This document shows, piece by piece, positions 33,554 to 41,696 of a stretch of 46,652 nucleotides of DNA; position 1 is the stretch's first letter, and every line of letters begins with the position of its first letter. The notes below the pieces were generated by a model that made no database searches, was not told where the DNA came from, and worked only from the letters and a program-made list of their open reading frames with translations. The translations under genes were made by a program, and so were the position numbers. This DNA comes from Candidatus Sulfopaludibacter sp. SbA3 (GTDB lineage: Bacteria > Acidobacteriota > Terriglobia > Bryobacterales > Bryobacteraceae): assembly GCA_945860645.1 (NCBI GenBank), contig CAMATG010000004.1:1-46652 (forward strand). Direction: 5' to 3'.

Positions 33554-34897
33554 CTACCGCATAAACCCGATATTCGGATTCGTGAAATTGCGCAGGTTAG
33601 GAAAAACGGTATTCAAATCCCCGGAACCCAGGCCGAACCACGCGCCCATCGTAGCCGCGTATTGGTCCAATCCCGTGCTCGGAATCCACAACCCCCGGCT
33701 CCCGGCATCATCCGGGCCGCGTAAAGCATGCGTCGGGAAAGTCCCGTACGCCTCGCCGCCCTTCACCGATCCGCCCAGGACAAAGTGATGGCTGCCCCAC
33801 GCATGGTCCGATCCATTGGAACTGGACGGATTCCCCGTGCGGCCAAACTCACTCTCCGTGAAAATCGTAGTCTCGTTCGCGAGCTGGAGGTCCGTCTCCA
33901 GCGACGTGTAAAACGCCCCAATCGCCGCATCTAACTGTCCCATCAGATTGTCGTGCGTCGGCAACTGGTCGCTATGATTGTCGAATCCGCCCATCCCGCA
34001 GAAGAAAATCTGCTTGTTCATCCCCAGGGCACCGCGTACTCGCATCACTGTCGCTACTTGTTGCAATTGACGGCCCAAACCAGTCTGCGGGAAAACCGTC
34101 GTCAACGGCGTTCCGCTCGCCAGCGCCGCATTAATCGCCTGCGCCCCCCGCACCGCCGATGTCATCACACCGCTCGCCGCCCCGATCATCTGCATCCCCG
34201 TATCAAACGTTAACAGTTGCTGCAGCCCCGCTTCCCGCGCGTTCATCGCCGTCGAATTGCCAAATCGCGACAATCCCAACGCCGTTCCCGGCGTCAAATT
34301 CAACGGCCGCGCCGTCGCCCCCTGCAACAACGCAGCCGACCCGTTCACCGACACTCCCATCGGAAACGTCGACGCATTCGCCCCAGCCAGCAAATCCGCC
34401 ATCCGGCCGCCCCACCCCGATCCCCCCGATACCGTCGGGTTCGCCGTCTGCCACTGGGAAGTTTGGTCGGAGTGCGAGTAAAGATTACGCGGTAAAGTTG
34501 CCCCGTTCAGATTCGCCTTCGTCGTCGGCTGCACCAGCGTCCCCACGTTGAAAACCATCGCCGCTTTCTGCTGGTTGTAAAGCCGTTGGACGTTCGTCAG
34601 ACGCGGGTGCAGGCCATACGGCACCTGCCCCCCGCCCGCCGCCACCGGCAGCAGCACATTCGAAGCCAGCGCGATATTCGGCCGCATCGCCTGATAAGCC
34701 GAATACCGCGCCGCGTCCAGCGGGATGATCATGTTGTTGGCATCATTCCCGCCGAAAAGAAAGACGCATACCAGCGCCTTATAATTCGGCGAGCTCTGCG
34801 CCATCGCCGAAATCTCGCCCAGCCGCAGCATGTGCGCGCCGGCCCCCGCCGCCGCCAGGGAGCCGCAGGATCGTAAAAAGTTCCGTCTCGTGTTCAT
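33554..34897 (-). CDS. DUF1501 protein with twin-arginine signal
   Basis: 447 residues. The start MNTRRNFLRSCGSLAAAGAGAH is a Tat signal, so the protein folds in the cytoplasm before export. The body has the DUF1501 pattern: LVCVFLFGGNDANNMIIPLD, then YSHSDQTSQWQTANP, FCGMGGFDNHSDQL, ETTIFTESEFGRTGNPSSSNGSDHAWGSHHFVLG. The conserved Asp/His/Glu set resembles metal sites of sulfatase or phosphatase folds. The family function is unknown. It follows the DUF1800 gene after 9 bases with GGAG upstream; the two families are commonly encoded side by side and are presumed to act together. Confidence 0.93.
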   Translation of the reverse strand: MNTRRNFLRSCGSLAAAGAGAHMLRLGEISAMAQSSPNYKALVCVFLFGGNDANNMIIPLDAARYSAYQAMRPNIALASNVLLPVAAGGGQVPYGLHPRLTNVQRLYNQQKAAMVFNVGTLVQPTTKANLNGATLPRNLYSHSDQTSQWQTANPTVSGGSGWGGRMADLLAGANASTFPMGVSVNGSAALLQGATARPLNLTPGTALGLSRFGNSTAMNAREAGLQQLLTFDTGMQMIGAASGVMTSAVRGAQAINAALASGTPLTTVFPQTGLGRQLQQVATVMRVRGALGMNKQIFFCGMGGFDNHSDQLPTHDNLMGQLDAAIGAFYTSLETDLQLANETTIFTESEFGRTGNPSSSNGSDHAWGSHHFVLGGSVKGGEAYGTFPTHALRGPDDAGSRGLWIPSTGLDQYAATMGAWFGLGSGDLNTVFPNLRNFTNPNIGFMR

Positions 34898-34906
34898 AAG
34901 GTCTCC

Positions 34907-37900
34907 TTAGTGCTCCACCTGAAATTGCGAAGAAGTAAACGCCAGATAAAACGCGGTCATGACTTTTTCCCGCGCCGTCGGCGCCGCCTGGATCGCGGTG
35001 ATCATCGCCCCCCGCGCCTCCGCCGATAACGTCCCGCCGAACGCCAGCAGGTCGATCCGGTTCACCAACGCCCCCGAATCGGCCGCCAACGCCTCCCACG
35101 GCGCGAAGTTCAGCGTTACCGCACTGCCAAACCCGCCCGAAACCAGCCGCGCCACGAAGTTCGCCCGCGTCATCCCCGTCGCCGTCGTGTACAACTGGAA
35201 TTCCGGAGCCGTCAACGTCGTCCCCGCGATCCGGAAGTTCGGCGAATAGTAGTTGAAAACGGAGGGCGAATGGAAGATCCGCTGCCCCATGTCGGTACTC
35301 AAATCGGACATGAACGGATAGTCCGCCACGTTCCCGCCAATCGCCCGCAACTGCCGCGTGATGAACAGCGAAGGCTCGGCCAGCTTGCCCGCCGTCGGCG
35401 CGGTCAGCTGCGCTTCCGGGTGCGTCAGGATCGCCTTCACCACCGCCCGCAAGTCCCCGCGAACCCCGCTGCCGTTGTTCGCAAAAACCGCGGCGACAGC
35501 CCCGATATATGCCGGACTCGGGTTCGAAGTCACCAGCCGCTGAATCAGCTGCCGCGAAATGAACGGACCCACATTCGCGTGCCGGAAAATGATCCCCAGC
35601 GCGTTGTCCAGGTCCTGCTGCGCCGTCATCGCCGGCGGCACATCGGTCCCCAGGAACCGCTTCGCCCCCGTGTCGTGGAACGCCTCAACAGCCTCCATCG
35701 GCCCGTCATACCGCGCCGGGTTCAACTTCGTCGGCTGCCCCGCCACCGCGTCCGGATACGTCCAGCCCGTAAACACCCGCGCCAGTTCCAGCACATCGTC
35801 CTGGCCATACGTCGCCGCCGCCGGCGCCTTCGCCGACCCATCCGGATTCAGCTCCGCCAGCCCGATCGTGAACAACTGCAGAACCTCTCGTGAGAAGTTC
35901 TCATTCGGCAGAATCGTCCCGTTGCTCTTCTTGTTGTTCACCATGTCCAGGTACTCCCCCATCGCCGGATGCATCGTGCCATCCCGCATCAGGTCGTAGA
36001 AGTTCCCAAACGCGTGGCCCTGCAGCATCCGGATCCACGGCACCATCGCGTCGGCCCGCACCAGCTCCACGCCGCTAACGACCCAGATCTGGCTCAACGC
36101 CCACGCCACCCGTTGCCGCAACTGGTCGTTGCCCGTCAACGCCAGCTGGAAGAAGTGCTCCTCGGTCCACTCCATGTTCTGCGTCAACAGCGTGTCCGGA
36201 TACACCGACGGCGTCGCCGCGAACTGCTCGTTAATCCAAGCATCCACGCCCATCGCCTTCAGCCGGTCAAAATCCGCCTGCGTCGGCCCCCACGTCGCCT
36301 GCCGCAACAAGCGCCATAGCGCCTGATCGGCCGCGGAAGTCACCACCGGAGGCGTTATCGGAGCCTCCGGCCTGGCCGAAACCTCAGCCGACCGCGTCCC
36401 GATCCCGCCCGTATTCACGCCCGCCACCTTGTAGTAGTACGTGGTCCCATTCACCAGTCCCGTGTTCACGAAGGTGGGCGCCGTCAACCCCGTCACCACC
36501 GGCGTCGCGGATTGCCCGCCCGCCGTCGTCCCGCGATAGACGTTGTACGTCACCGCCCCGCTCACCGCCGTCCAGCTCAGCGTCACCTGCAGGTTCCCCG
36601 GCATGGCCGACACATTCACCGGCGCCGATGGCGGCAAGACCGGAGCCTTCGGCGTCGCCGTCGCTTCGTTCGACCGCGTGCCAACTCCGCCCGCGTTCAC
36701 GCCGGCGACTTTATAGAAATACGCCGTCCCGTTCACAACCGTCGCATCCAGATACGAGGTCCCCGTCACGCCAGTCGCCACCGGCGTCGCCGCCTGCGCT
36801 CCCGTGGCCGTCCCCCGATACACGTTGTAGGATGTGGCCCCCGTCACCCCGCCCCAGTTCAGCGTGACTTTCGCGTCACCCGGAGCAGCCGTCAAATTAG
36901 CCGGCGCCCCCACCGGCAGCGGAGCCGCCGAGGCTTCATTCGAAGCACCACTCGTCCCGCCGAGATTCACGGAAACGACTTTGTAGAAATACGTGACCCC
37001 GTTCAGCCCCGTCATATCGGCGTAGTTCGTCGCCGTCACGCCCGTCGCCAACGGCGCCGTCGCTTGCGCGCCAGACGCTGTTCCGCGATACACGCTATAG
37101 GAAGCCGCGCCACTCCCGCCGCTCCACTGCAGCGTAATCTTCCCAACAGCGCCCGTCGCCGTCAGGTTCCCCGGCACCCCGGGCGGCTGCACCGCCGCGG
37201 GCTTCGCGCTGGCCTCATTGCTCCGCGCACCAATCCCGCCCGTGTTCACACCCGAGACTTTGTAGAAGTACGTAGTGCCATTCGCCACCCCCGTATCGGT
37301 GTACCCCGTCCCGCCAATCCCCATCGCCACCGGCGTGGCAGCCTGTGCCCCCGCCGCCGTCCCGCGATAGACGTTGTAGGAGGTGGCGCCAGTCGCCGCG
37401 CGCCACGCCAGCGTCACCTTCGCATTCCCCGCCGCCGCCGTCAGCGTCCCCGGCGCACCCGGTACAGTCACCTCCGGAGGCGGCGTCCCGTCCAGAATCC
37501 GATATAGCCGCGCACCGGCCCAATCGGCATGGTCAGAGCCAATGCCGTCTCCGGCATCGCCCACCACCAGCTTCAGCATCGTCACGCCCGTAATGTTCAG
37601 GTCAACCCGCCGCGCGGACATCCCCTGCGTCATCCGCACCGTCTCAAACAGCTTCGTGCCGTCGCCAAACACCTGAAATACGACGGACCCGCGCCCGCCG
37701 CCCACCTCGTCATCCACCCCCACATCGGCCACAAACCGCTGGAACGCCTTGTTCACGTTGAAGGCCACTTCAGACGCCGAGTGCACCCCCAGCCCGTACG
37801 TGAACTTCCGCCCGGCGATCGAAATCTGCTTCCCATCGGCCGCCATCTGCTCCCCGTTGCTCATATCCCGCTCCACCGGCCCCCAGCCGGATCGCGCGCT

Positions 37901-38890
37901 CTGCCACGCCAGTTCGCTCAGGTACGGGTCCGGATCCGGCGTCGGTGTCGGCTTCGGTCCCCCGCTCTGCACAATCACATGCGCATCCGCCCAATTGGCC
38001 CGGTCCATGGTGTTCCCATCCCCACCATTCCGCACCACCAGCCGCAGCTCGTTGCGCCCCGTCACATCCACCCGCGCAAACTGCCCCGCCGTGCTTCCCC
38101 GCTGCAACGCGCTATCCCACGCCAGCGTGCCATCCACCCAAATCTCAAACACAACCGATCCTTGCGACCCGGCCGAATCATCAATCCCCACCGTCGCCCG
38201 GAAGTCGTCGTATAGCCGGTTCAGCTTGTAGACAACCTCGTTGTCCCCGGTAACCGCCAGCCCCTTGGCAAAGGAAACCCCCGCCACCGACAACGGCTGC
38301 CCGCTCCGCGCGTCCAGCTCCACCGGCGTCGTCTTCCGCGCCATCGCCATATCGCTCAGGTAGTCCACCCGGTCCGGCACAAACAGCCGCGCCTGCGGAA
38401 TCGTCTGCTCCGGCTGCCCCGGATACGCCCACAGCAGCCGTACCGACGCCGATCCCAAGCCCTCGAAATACTCCAACTTCACCGAGTACCGCACCCCCGC
38501 CGTCAGCTTGATCGGCGTCCCGCGCCGTAGCGTCGGCGGATGGTCCTGCCAATCGTCCACCAGCAACCGCCCATTCACCCACAAGCGAACCCCGTCATCG
38601 GCGTTGGTGGCAAAGGTGTAGTCCCCGGTAACGGGCGCCTCCACCTCCCCGGTCCACCGGACCGAGAACCCGTCGGCGGGGACCTCGGCAAACGGGGACT
38701 TCATGCCCCAATCGAACTGGATCGTCCGATCCGTCCGGCGCAGTTTCACACTGCCAGAAAGGTCTTTCGTGGCGTAATAGTCGCCATAAAGGCCAGTGCC
38801 TTTGGCGGTCGCGGGCGTAACAGCCCAGGTGGGAATGGGTGCCAGGGAGAGCACAGCCATCCCGATCAGCAGCGTCCGTGCAGCTATCAA
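34907..38890 (-). CDS. Large exported PA14-NPCBM-FN3-DUF1800 protein
   Basis: 1327 residues from a TTG start with GGAGGA six bases upstream; signal peptide MIAARTLLIGMAVLSLAPIPTWA. Domains in order: PA14 (about 33-170, GDYTFATNADDGVRLWVNG); NPCBM-like (about 178-310, ARSGQPLSVAGVSFAKGL); a second NPCBM-like (about 323-465, FTYGLGVHSASEVAFNV); four fibronectin type III repeats (about 473-847); DUF1800 (about 850-1327, LLRQATWGPTQADFDRL, GYLD-type MGEYLDMVNNKK and FNYYSPNFRIAGT). PA14 and NPCBM bind carbohydrates, so a surface glycan is a likely target. It heads an operon with DUF1501 behind a sigma-54-type promoter. Confidence 0.9.
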   Translation of the reverse strand: MIAARTLLIGMAVLSLAPIPTWAVTPATAKGTGLYGDYYATKDLSGSVKLRRTDRTIQFDWGMKSPFAEVPADGFSVRWTGEVEAPVTGDYTFATNADDGVRLWVNGRLLVDDWQDHPPTLRRGTPIKLTAGVRYSVKLEYFEGLGSASVRLLWAYPGQPEQTIPQARLFVPDRVDYLSDMAMARKTTPVELDARSGQPLSVAGVSFAKGLAVTGDNEVVYKLNRLYDDFRATVGIDDSAGSQGSVVFEIWVDGTLAWDSALQRGSTAGQFARVDVTGRNELRLVVRNGGDGNTMDRANWADAHVIVQSGGPKPTPTPDPDPYLSELAWQSARSGWGPVERDMSNGEQMAADGKQISIAGRKFTYGLGVHSASEVAFNVNKAFQRFVADVGVDDEVGGGRGSVVFQVFGDGTKLFETVRMTQGMSARRVDLNITGVTMLKLVVGDAGDGIGSDHADWAGARLYRILDGTPPPEVTVPGAPGTLTAAAGNAKVTLAWRAATGATSYNVYRGTAAGAQAATPVAMGIGGTGYTDTGVANGTTYFYKVSGVNTGGIGARSNEASAKPAAVQPPGVPGNLTATGAVGKITLQWSGGSGAASYSVYRGTASGAQATAPLATGVTATNYADMTGLNGVTYFYKVVSVNLGGTSGASNEASAAPLPVGAPANLTAAPGDAKVTLNWGGVTGATSYNVYRGTATGAQAATPVATGVTGTSYLDATVVNGTAYFYKVAGVNAGGVGTRSNEATATPKAPVLPPSAPVNVSAMPGNLQVTLSWTAVSGAVTYNVYRGTTAGGQSATPVVTGLTAPTFVNTGLVNGTTYYYKVAGVNTGGIGTRSAEVSARPEAPITPPVVTSAADQALWRLLRQATWGPTQADFDRLKAMGVDAWINEQFAATPSVYPDTLLTQNMEWTEEHFFQLALTGNDQLRQRVAWALSQIWVVSGVELVRADAMVPWIRMLQGHAFGNFYDLMRDGTMHPAMGEYLDMVNNKKSNGTILPNENFSREVLQLFTIGLAELNPDGSAKAPAAATYGQDDVLELARVFTGWTYPDAVAGQPTKLNPARYDGPMEAVEAFHDTGAKRFLGTDVPPAMTAQQDLDNALGIIFRHANVGPFISRQLIQRLVTSNPSPAYIGAVAAVFANNGSGVRGDLRAVVKAILTHPEAQLTAPTAGKLAEPSLFITRQLRAIGGNVADYPFMSDLSTDMGQRIFHSPSVFNYYSPNFRIAGTTLTAPEFQLYTTATGMTRANFVARLVSGGFGSAVTLNFAPWEALAADSGALVNRIDLLAFGGTLSAEARGAMITAIQAAPTAREKVMTAFYLAFTSSQFQVEH
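36350..37470 (-). repeat. Four tandem FN3-coding repeats
   Basis: Four units of roughly 275-285 bases encode fibronectin type III domains. Strings such as GATSYNVYRGTA-GAQAATPVA and YFYKV-GVNTGGIG-RSNEASA recur with few changes, showing recent duplication. The unit number may vary between strains by recombination. Confidence 0.75.
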
Positions 38891-38930
38891 TCGGTCCTCC
38901 AGGTCAATTCATTGACTCTGGCCCTTCTAG

Positions 38931-38945
38931 GCAATCCATGTGCCG
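38931..38945 (-). promoter_or_regulatory. Sigma-54 (-24/-12) promoter of the DUF1800-DUF1501 operon
   Basis: The minus strand reads CGGCACATGGATTGC. Against TGGCAC-N5-TTGC only the first base differs, and the GG-to-GC spacing is exact. Transcription would start near 38919, about 29 bases before the TTG start codon. A perfect inverted repeat GTCAAT-GA-ATTGAC (38903-38916) lies in the leader just before the ribosome-binding site. Confidence 0.6.
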
Positions 38946-39003
38946 TTTTACAGCCGTGTGACAGAATGTCCCATCGGGCCTTAGAGGCCTATTCAGCAAC
39001 ACA

Positions 39004-39023
39004 TGTAATGTCAACACGTTACA
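39004..39023. promoter_or_regulatory. Candidate upstream activator site for the sigma-54 promoter
   Basis: TGTAATGTCAACACGTTACA has 8-base arms, seven of which pair exactly, around a 4-base centre. It lies at about -85 to -104 relative to the predicted start near 38919, the usual place for a dimeric enhancer-binding protein. A second palindrome, GGCCT-TAG-AGGCC (38977-38989), lies nearer the promoter. Confidence 0.45.
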
Positions 39024-39217
39024 AACATCAAGAACACTTTAGCTCTCCGCCCCTCGAAGTACTGTGTGACAAAATTACCCAATCGCTCCGGCCAATGAAG
39101 GTAAATCCTTCTCGGTACCCGGACCCTACACCACCAAATTAGGGACAGTCACCGCAATTACCGAATTTATCCTACCCCCATTCCCCTCCCGCCCAATCGG
39201 TGCCCCCAATCGGCCCC

Positions 39218-39343
39218 CAATCGGTGCCACTCACTGTTATCCCCCACAATTCCGCACGAAAACCAATAACCATCGATCTTGCAATCACTTGCAGGCCATT
39301 TCGACGCCCCCAAAAACCACCCCACCCCCGCCACCCCCCTAAA
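39218..39343. repeat. Dispersed intergenic repeat, copy 2
   Basis: This is the partner of 33262-33390 in the same orientation, sharing the core CGGTGCCACTCACTGTTATC followed by five C and a similar C-rich end. Here the end of the repeat runs into the fdhD stop codon. It is preceded by three short tandem CCCAATCGG units. Confidence 0.6.
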
Positions 39344-40130
39344 TCTCCCGCACCCTCCACGTCCCCGCATACACATTCGCCCGATCCCCCCGCAAGAAAC
39401 CTACCAACGTCACATTCGCATGCCGCGCCAGTTCCACCGACAGCGTTGTCGGCGCCCCCATCGCCGCCACCAACGGCACCCCCGCCCGCGCCGCCTTATG
39501 CACCAACTCAAACCCCGCCCGCCCGCTCAACAACAACCCCATCCCCTCCAACGGCAACCGCCCCTCCTGCATCGCCCACCCCACCAACTTATCCACCGCG
39601 TTATGCCGCCCCACATCCTCCCGCACCGCAATCAAAGCCCCGGAAGAATCAAACAACGCCGCCGCATGCACCCCGCCAGTCTCCCGGAACTGCCCCTGCC
39701 GCGCCTCTAAAGCCGCAGGCAACCCCGCCAACACCCCCCAACTCACCCGAAACCCCGCATCCCCCAACGCCTCCGTCACCGGCAAATCCGGCGACCCGCA
39801 AAACCCACAAGCCGCCGTCGCCGCCCGCGCCCGCCCCAGGTCCAAATCCACATGCGAAGCCAGCGATAGCCGCACCCGCCCGGCATCCAAACAAGTCACA
39901 TCCAAAACGTCCGAAGCCCCCGCAATCCGCCCCTCGGAATACAACAACCCCAGCGCCAGCTCCTCATCCTGCCCCGGCGTCCGCAGCGTAATTCCCCACG
40001 CCGCCACCCGCCGCTGGTCTTTAAACGAGTGCTCAATCAGCACCTCCAGCGGCGCCTCGTCGGCCAGCCAATCATCCTCCGCGCGCGGCCCGCCGGCACC
40101 CCAGCGCTCGACGGGCACACGCCGCGGCAT
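39339..40130 (-). CDS. fdhD: Formate dehydrogenase accessory sulfurtransferase FdhD
   Basis: 263 residues. FdhD passes sulfur from IscS to the molybdenum or tungsten cofactor of formate dehydrogenase. The sulfur-carrying motif CGFCG is present (AACGFCGSPDL), along with FRETGGVHAAALF, REDVGRHNAVDKLVGW and LLLSGRAGFELVHKAARAGVP. The gene starts 3 bases after the isomerase stop, so cotranscription is likely. No formate dehydrogenase or cofactor gene lies in the window. Confidence 0.95.
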   Translation of the reverse strand: MPRRVPVERWGAGGPRAEDDWLADEAPLEVLIEHSFKDQRRVAAWGITLRTPGQDEELALGLLYSEGRIAGASDVLDVTCLDAGRVRLSLASHVDLDLGRARAATAACGFCGSPDLPVTEALGDAGFRVSWGVLAGLPAALEARQGQFRETGGVHAAALFDSSGALIAVREDVGRHNAVDKLVGWAMQEGRLPLEGMGLLLSGRAGFELVHKAARAGVPLVAAMGAPTTLSVELARHANVTLVGFLRGDRANVYAGTWRVREI

Positions 40131-40133
40131 CGC

Positions 40134-41003
40134 CTAACCCCGCAGGGTCTCCAGCAGTTGCACAGCCTTCATAATGTCGTCCACGTGCGACAACTTCGCC
40201 TGGTGCCGGTCGTCCATGTCCTGATCCAGCGACACTTCCCGCTCAATCGTCAACGCGCCCGTATACCCGATTTCCTTCAGCGTATTGACGAAATTCGCCA
40301 TCCCCACCGAACCCTCGCCCAGCGGCATCTCCGTGCCCAACGACCCGGCCACGCTCTTATCCGGCCAGTTCCCGTCCTTACAATGCACGCTCACGACATG
40401 CTTGCCCACCAGTTTCAACGCCGCGATCGGCTCGCTGGTCCCGTACAGAATCAAATTCGCCGGATCAAAATTCAGCTTCAAATTCGGCCGCGCCACGTCT
40501 TCCAGGAAGTGCAACAGCGTCTCCGCCGGCTCCTGCCCCGTCTCGAGCGCGAAAGTGATCCCGCGCACCGCTGCGTAGTCACAAATCCGCCGCACCATAT
40601 CGCGCACCGGCGCGTAAACCGGATCGGTGTGATCCTCCGGCACGAAGCCAATGTGGCACGCAAAAATGTCGACGCCAATCGCCGCCGTCATGTCGATGAC
40701 CTCATAGGTCCGCAGCTCGCGCGCCGTCCGCGTCGCCTCCGGAATGAAGCCCACCGTCTGCAACACCGTCGGAATATCGGCGTAGCTCTCGCCATCGTAG
40801 GCCGCGAAAACCGCGGTGACGGCGAAGTCCTCATCCTCCAACGCCTTGGAGTAAACCTCCGCCAATCCGGTAAAATCCACGGCCCCGGTGAAGCCCAGGT
40901 GCCCGCAACGGAGCCCCAGTGACTTCACAGCCTGGATCATCTTGAGGGGTTCTTGATCGCCCCAGAACATCAAACCGACTTCGAGTGGACGCAGTGTGGC
41001 CAT
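40134..41003 (-). CDS. Sugar phosphate isomerase/epimerase, TIM-barrel
   Basis: 289 residues of the AP-endonuclease-2/xylose-isomerase-like fold. Metal ligands are suggested by the glutamate in ITFALETGQEPAETL, the aspartate and asparagine in LKLNFDPANLILYG, HVVSVHCKDGNW, and the late glutamate in GALTIEREVS. Such proteins isomerise or epimerise sugars or inositol derivatives; there are many subgroups and the substrate is open. It lies between ogt and fdhD on the minus strand with gaps of 23 and 3 bases. Confidence 0.85.
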   Translation of the reverse strand: MATLRPLEVGLMFWGDQEPLKMIQAVKSLGLRCGHLGFTGAVDFTGLAEVYSKALEDEDFAVTAVFAAYDGESYADIPTVLQTVGFIPEATRTARELRTYEVIDMTAAIGVDIFACHIGFVPEDHTDPVYAPVRDMVRRICDYAAVRGITFALETGQEPAETLLHFLEDVARPNLKLNFDPANLILYGTSEPIAALKLVGKHVVSVHCKDGNWPDKSVAGSLGTEMPLGEGSVGMANFVNTLKEIGYTGALTIEREVSLDQDMDDRHQAKLSHVDDIMKAVQLLETLRG

Positions 41004-41026
41004 GACCCAACCAGTCTCGCAACGAC

Positions 41027-41515
41027 CTAGAGAATGTGCAACTGCCGGCTCTCCAACTTCAGCAGTTTCTCCTTCACCGGCAGCCCCCCACCGAACCCCG
41101 TCAGCTTCCCGTTACTCCCAATCACCCGGTGGCACGGAATGATAATCGGGATCGGATTCGCCCCATTCGCCGCTCCCACCGCGCGGATCGCCGTCGGCCG
41201 CCCCACCGTTTTCGCAACAGCCCCATACGTCGTCGTCTCCCCGTACGGAATGTCCTGCAACGCCCGCCAGACGCTGACCTGAAACGGCGTCCCCTCCGGC
41301 GCCAGGACAAGGTCAAACTCCGTCAATTTCCCCGCAAAATAGGCCTTCAACTGGTCAATCGCCCCGCGAAACGGTGCGCGATCCACCACCCAGGCTTCAT
41401 CCTGATGCCCGTGGAAGCGGACGATCCGCAACGCATCCCGATCCCCGGCCAGCACCAGCGGCCCGATCGGCGTTTCCATGCGCCAGCAAGCGAGTTGTCC
41501 CGATTTCGCACTCAC
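41027..41515 (-). CDS. ogt: Methylated-DNA--protein-cysteine methyltransferase
   Basis: The GTG start at 41515 (MSAKSGQLACWRMETPIGPL) gives 162 residues, the usual Ogt length; starting at METPIGPL would cut the first strand. The active-site motif IIIPCHRVIGSNGKLTGFGGG is intact, and the helix-turn-helix (PYGETTTYGAVAKTVGRPTAIRAVGAANGANP) is conserved. The enzyme removes O6-alkyl groups from guanine by irreversible transfer to its cysteine. It is first in the series ogt, isomerase, fdhD. No Ada-type regulator is attached. Confidence 0.94.
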   Translation of the reverse strand: MSAKSGQLACWRMETPIGPLVLAGDRDALRIVRFHGHQDEAWVVDRAPFRGAIDQLKAYFAGKLTEFDLVLAPEGTPFQVSVWRALQDIPYGETTTYGAVAKTVGRPTAIRAVGAANGANPIPIIIPCHRVIGSNGKLTGFGGGLPVKEKLLKLESRQLHIL

Positions 41516-41642
41516 TTCCCCATTATCCCGCACCCCCCGGGGGACATTGCGGGCAGACCACCAACGCAGTTCGGCCCGTAACCCCAACAATAGCGGCTCC
41601 CCCAAGACCCGACACCACCCGCCGAAGAGACCCACCAAAACA

Positions 41643-41677
41643 GCAACGCCCGCCGCTCAATGAGCGGCGGGCGTTGC
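41643..41677 (-). terminator. Strong hairpin terminator after the cytochrome c gene
   Basis: A perfect 17-base inverted repeat (arms 41643-41659 and 41661-41677, GCAACGCCCGCCGCTCA and its complement) follows the cytochrome stop by 19 bases. On the minus strand TGTTTT follows the stem, giving an intrinsic terminator with a modest T-run. It separates the cytochrome/peroxidase unit from ogt. Confidence 0.75.
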
Positions 41678-41696
41678 AAACCACAAATCAACCAAT

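Larger units (their letters stand above)
38891..39338. other. 448-base regulatory intergenic region
   Basis: This lies between the DUF1800 start and the fdhD stop and holds no supportable gene. It contains the sigma-54 promoter, the two palindromes, and from 39190 on a C-rich tract with the second repeat copy. CCCAATCGG occurs three times (39192, 39205, 39216). No terminator for fdhD was found apart from the repeat itself. Confidence 0.55.
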
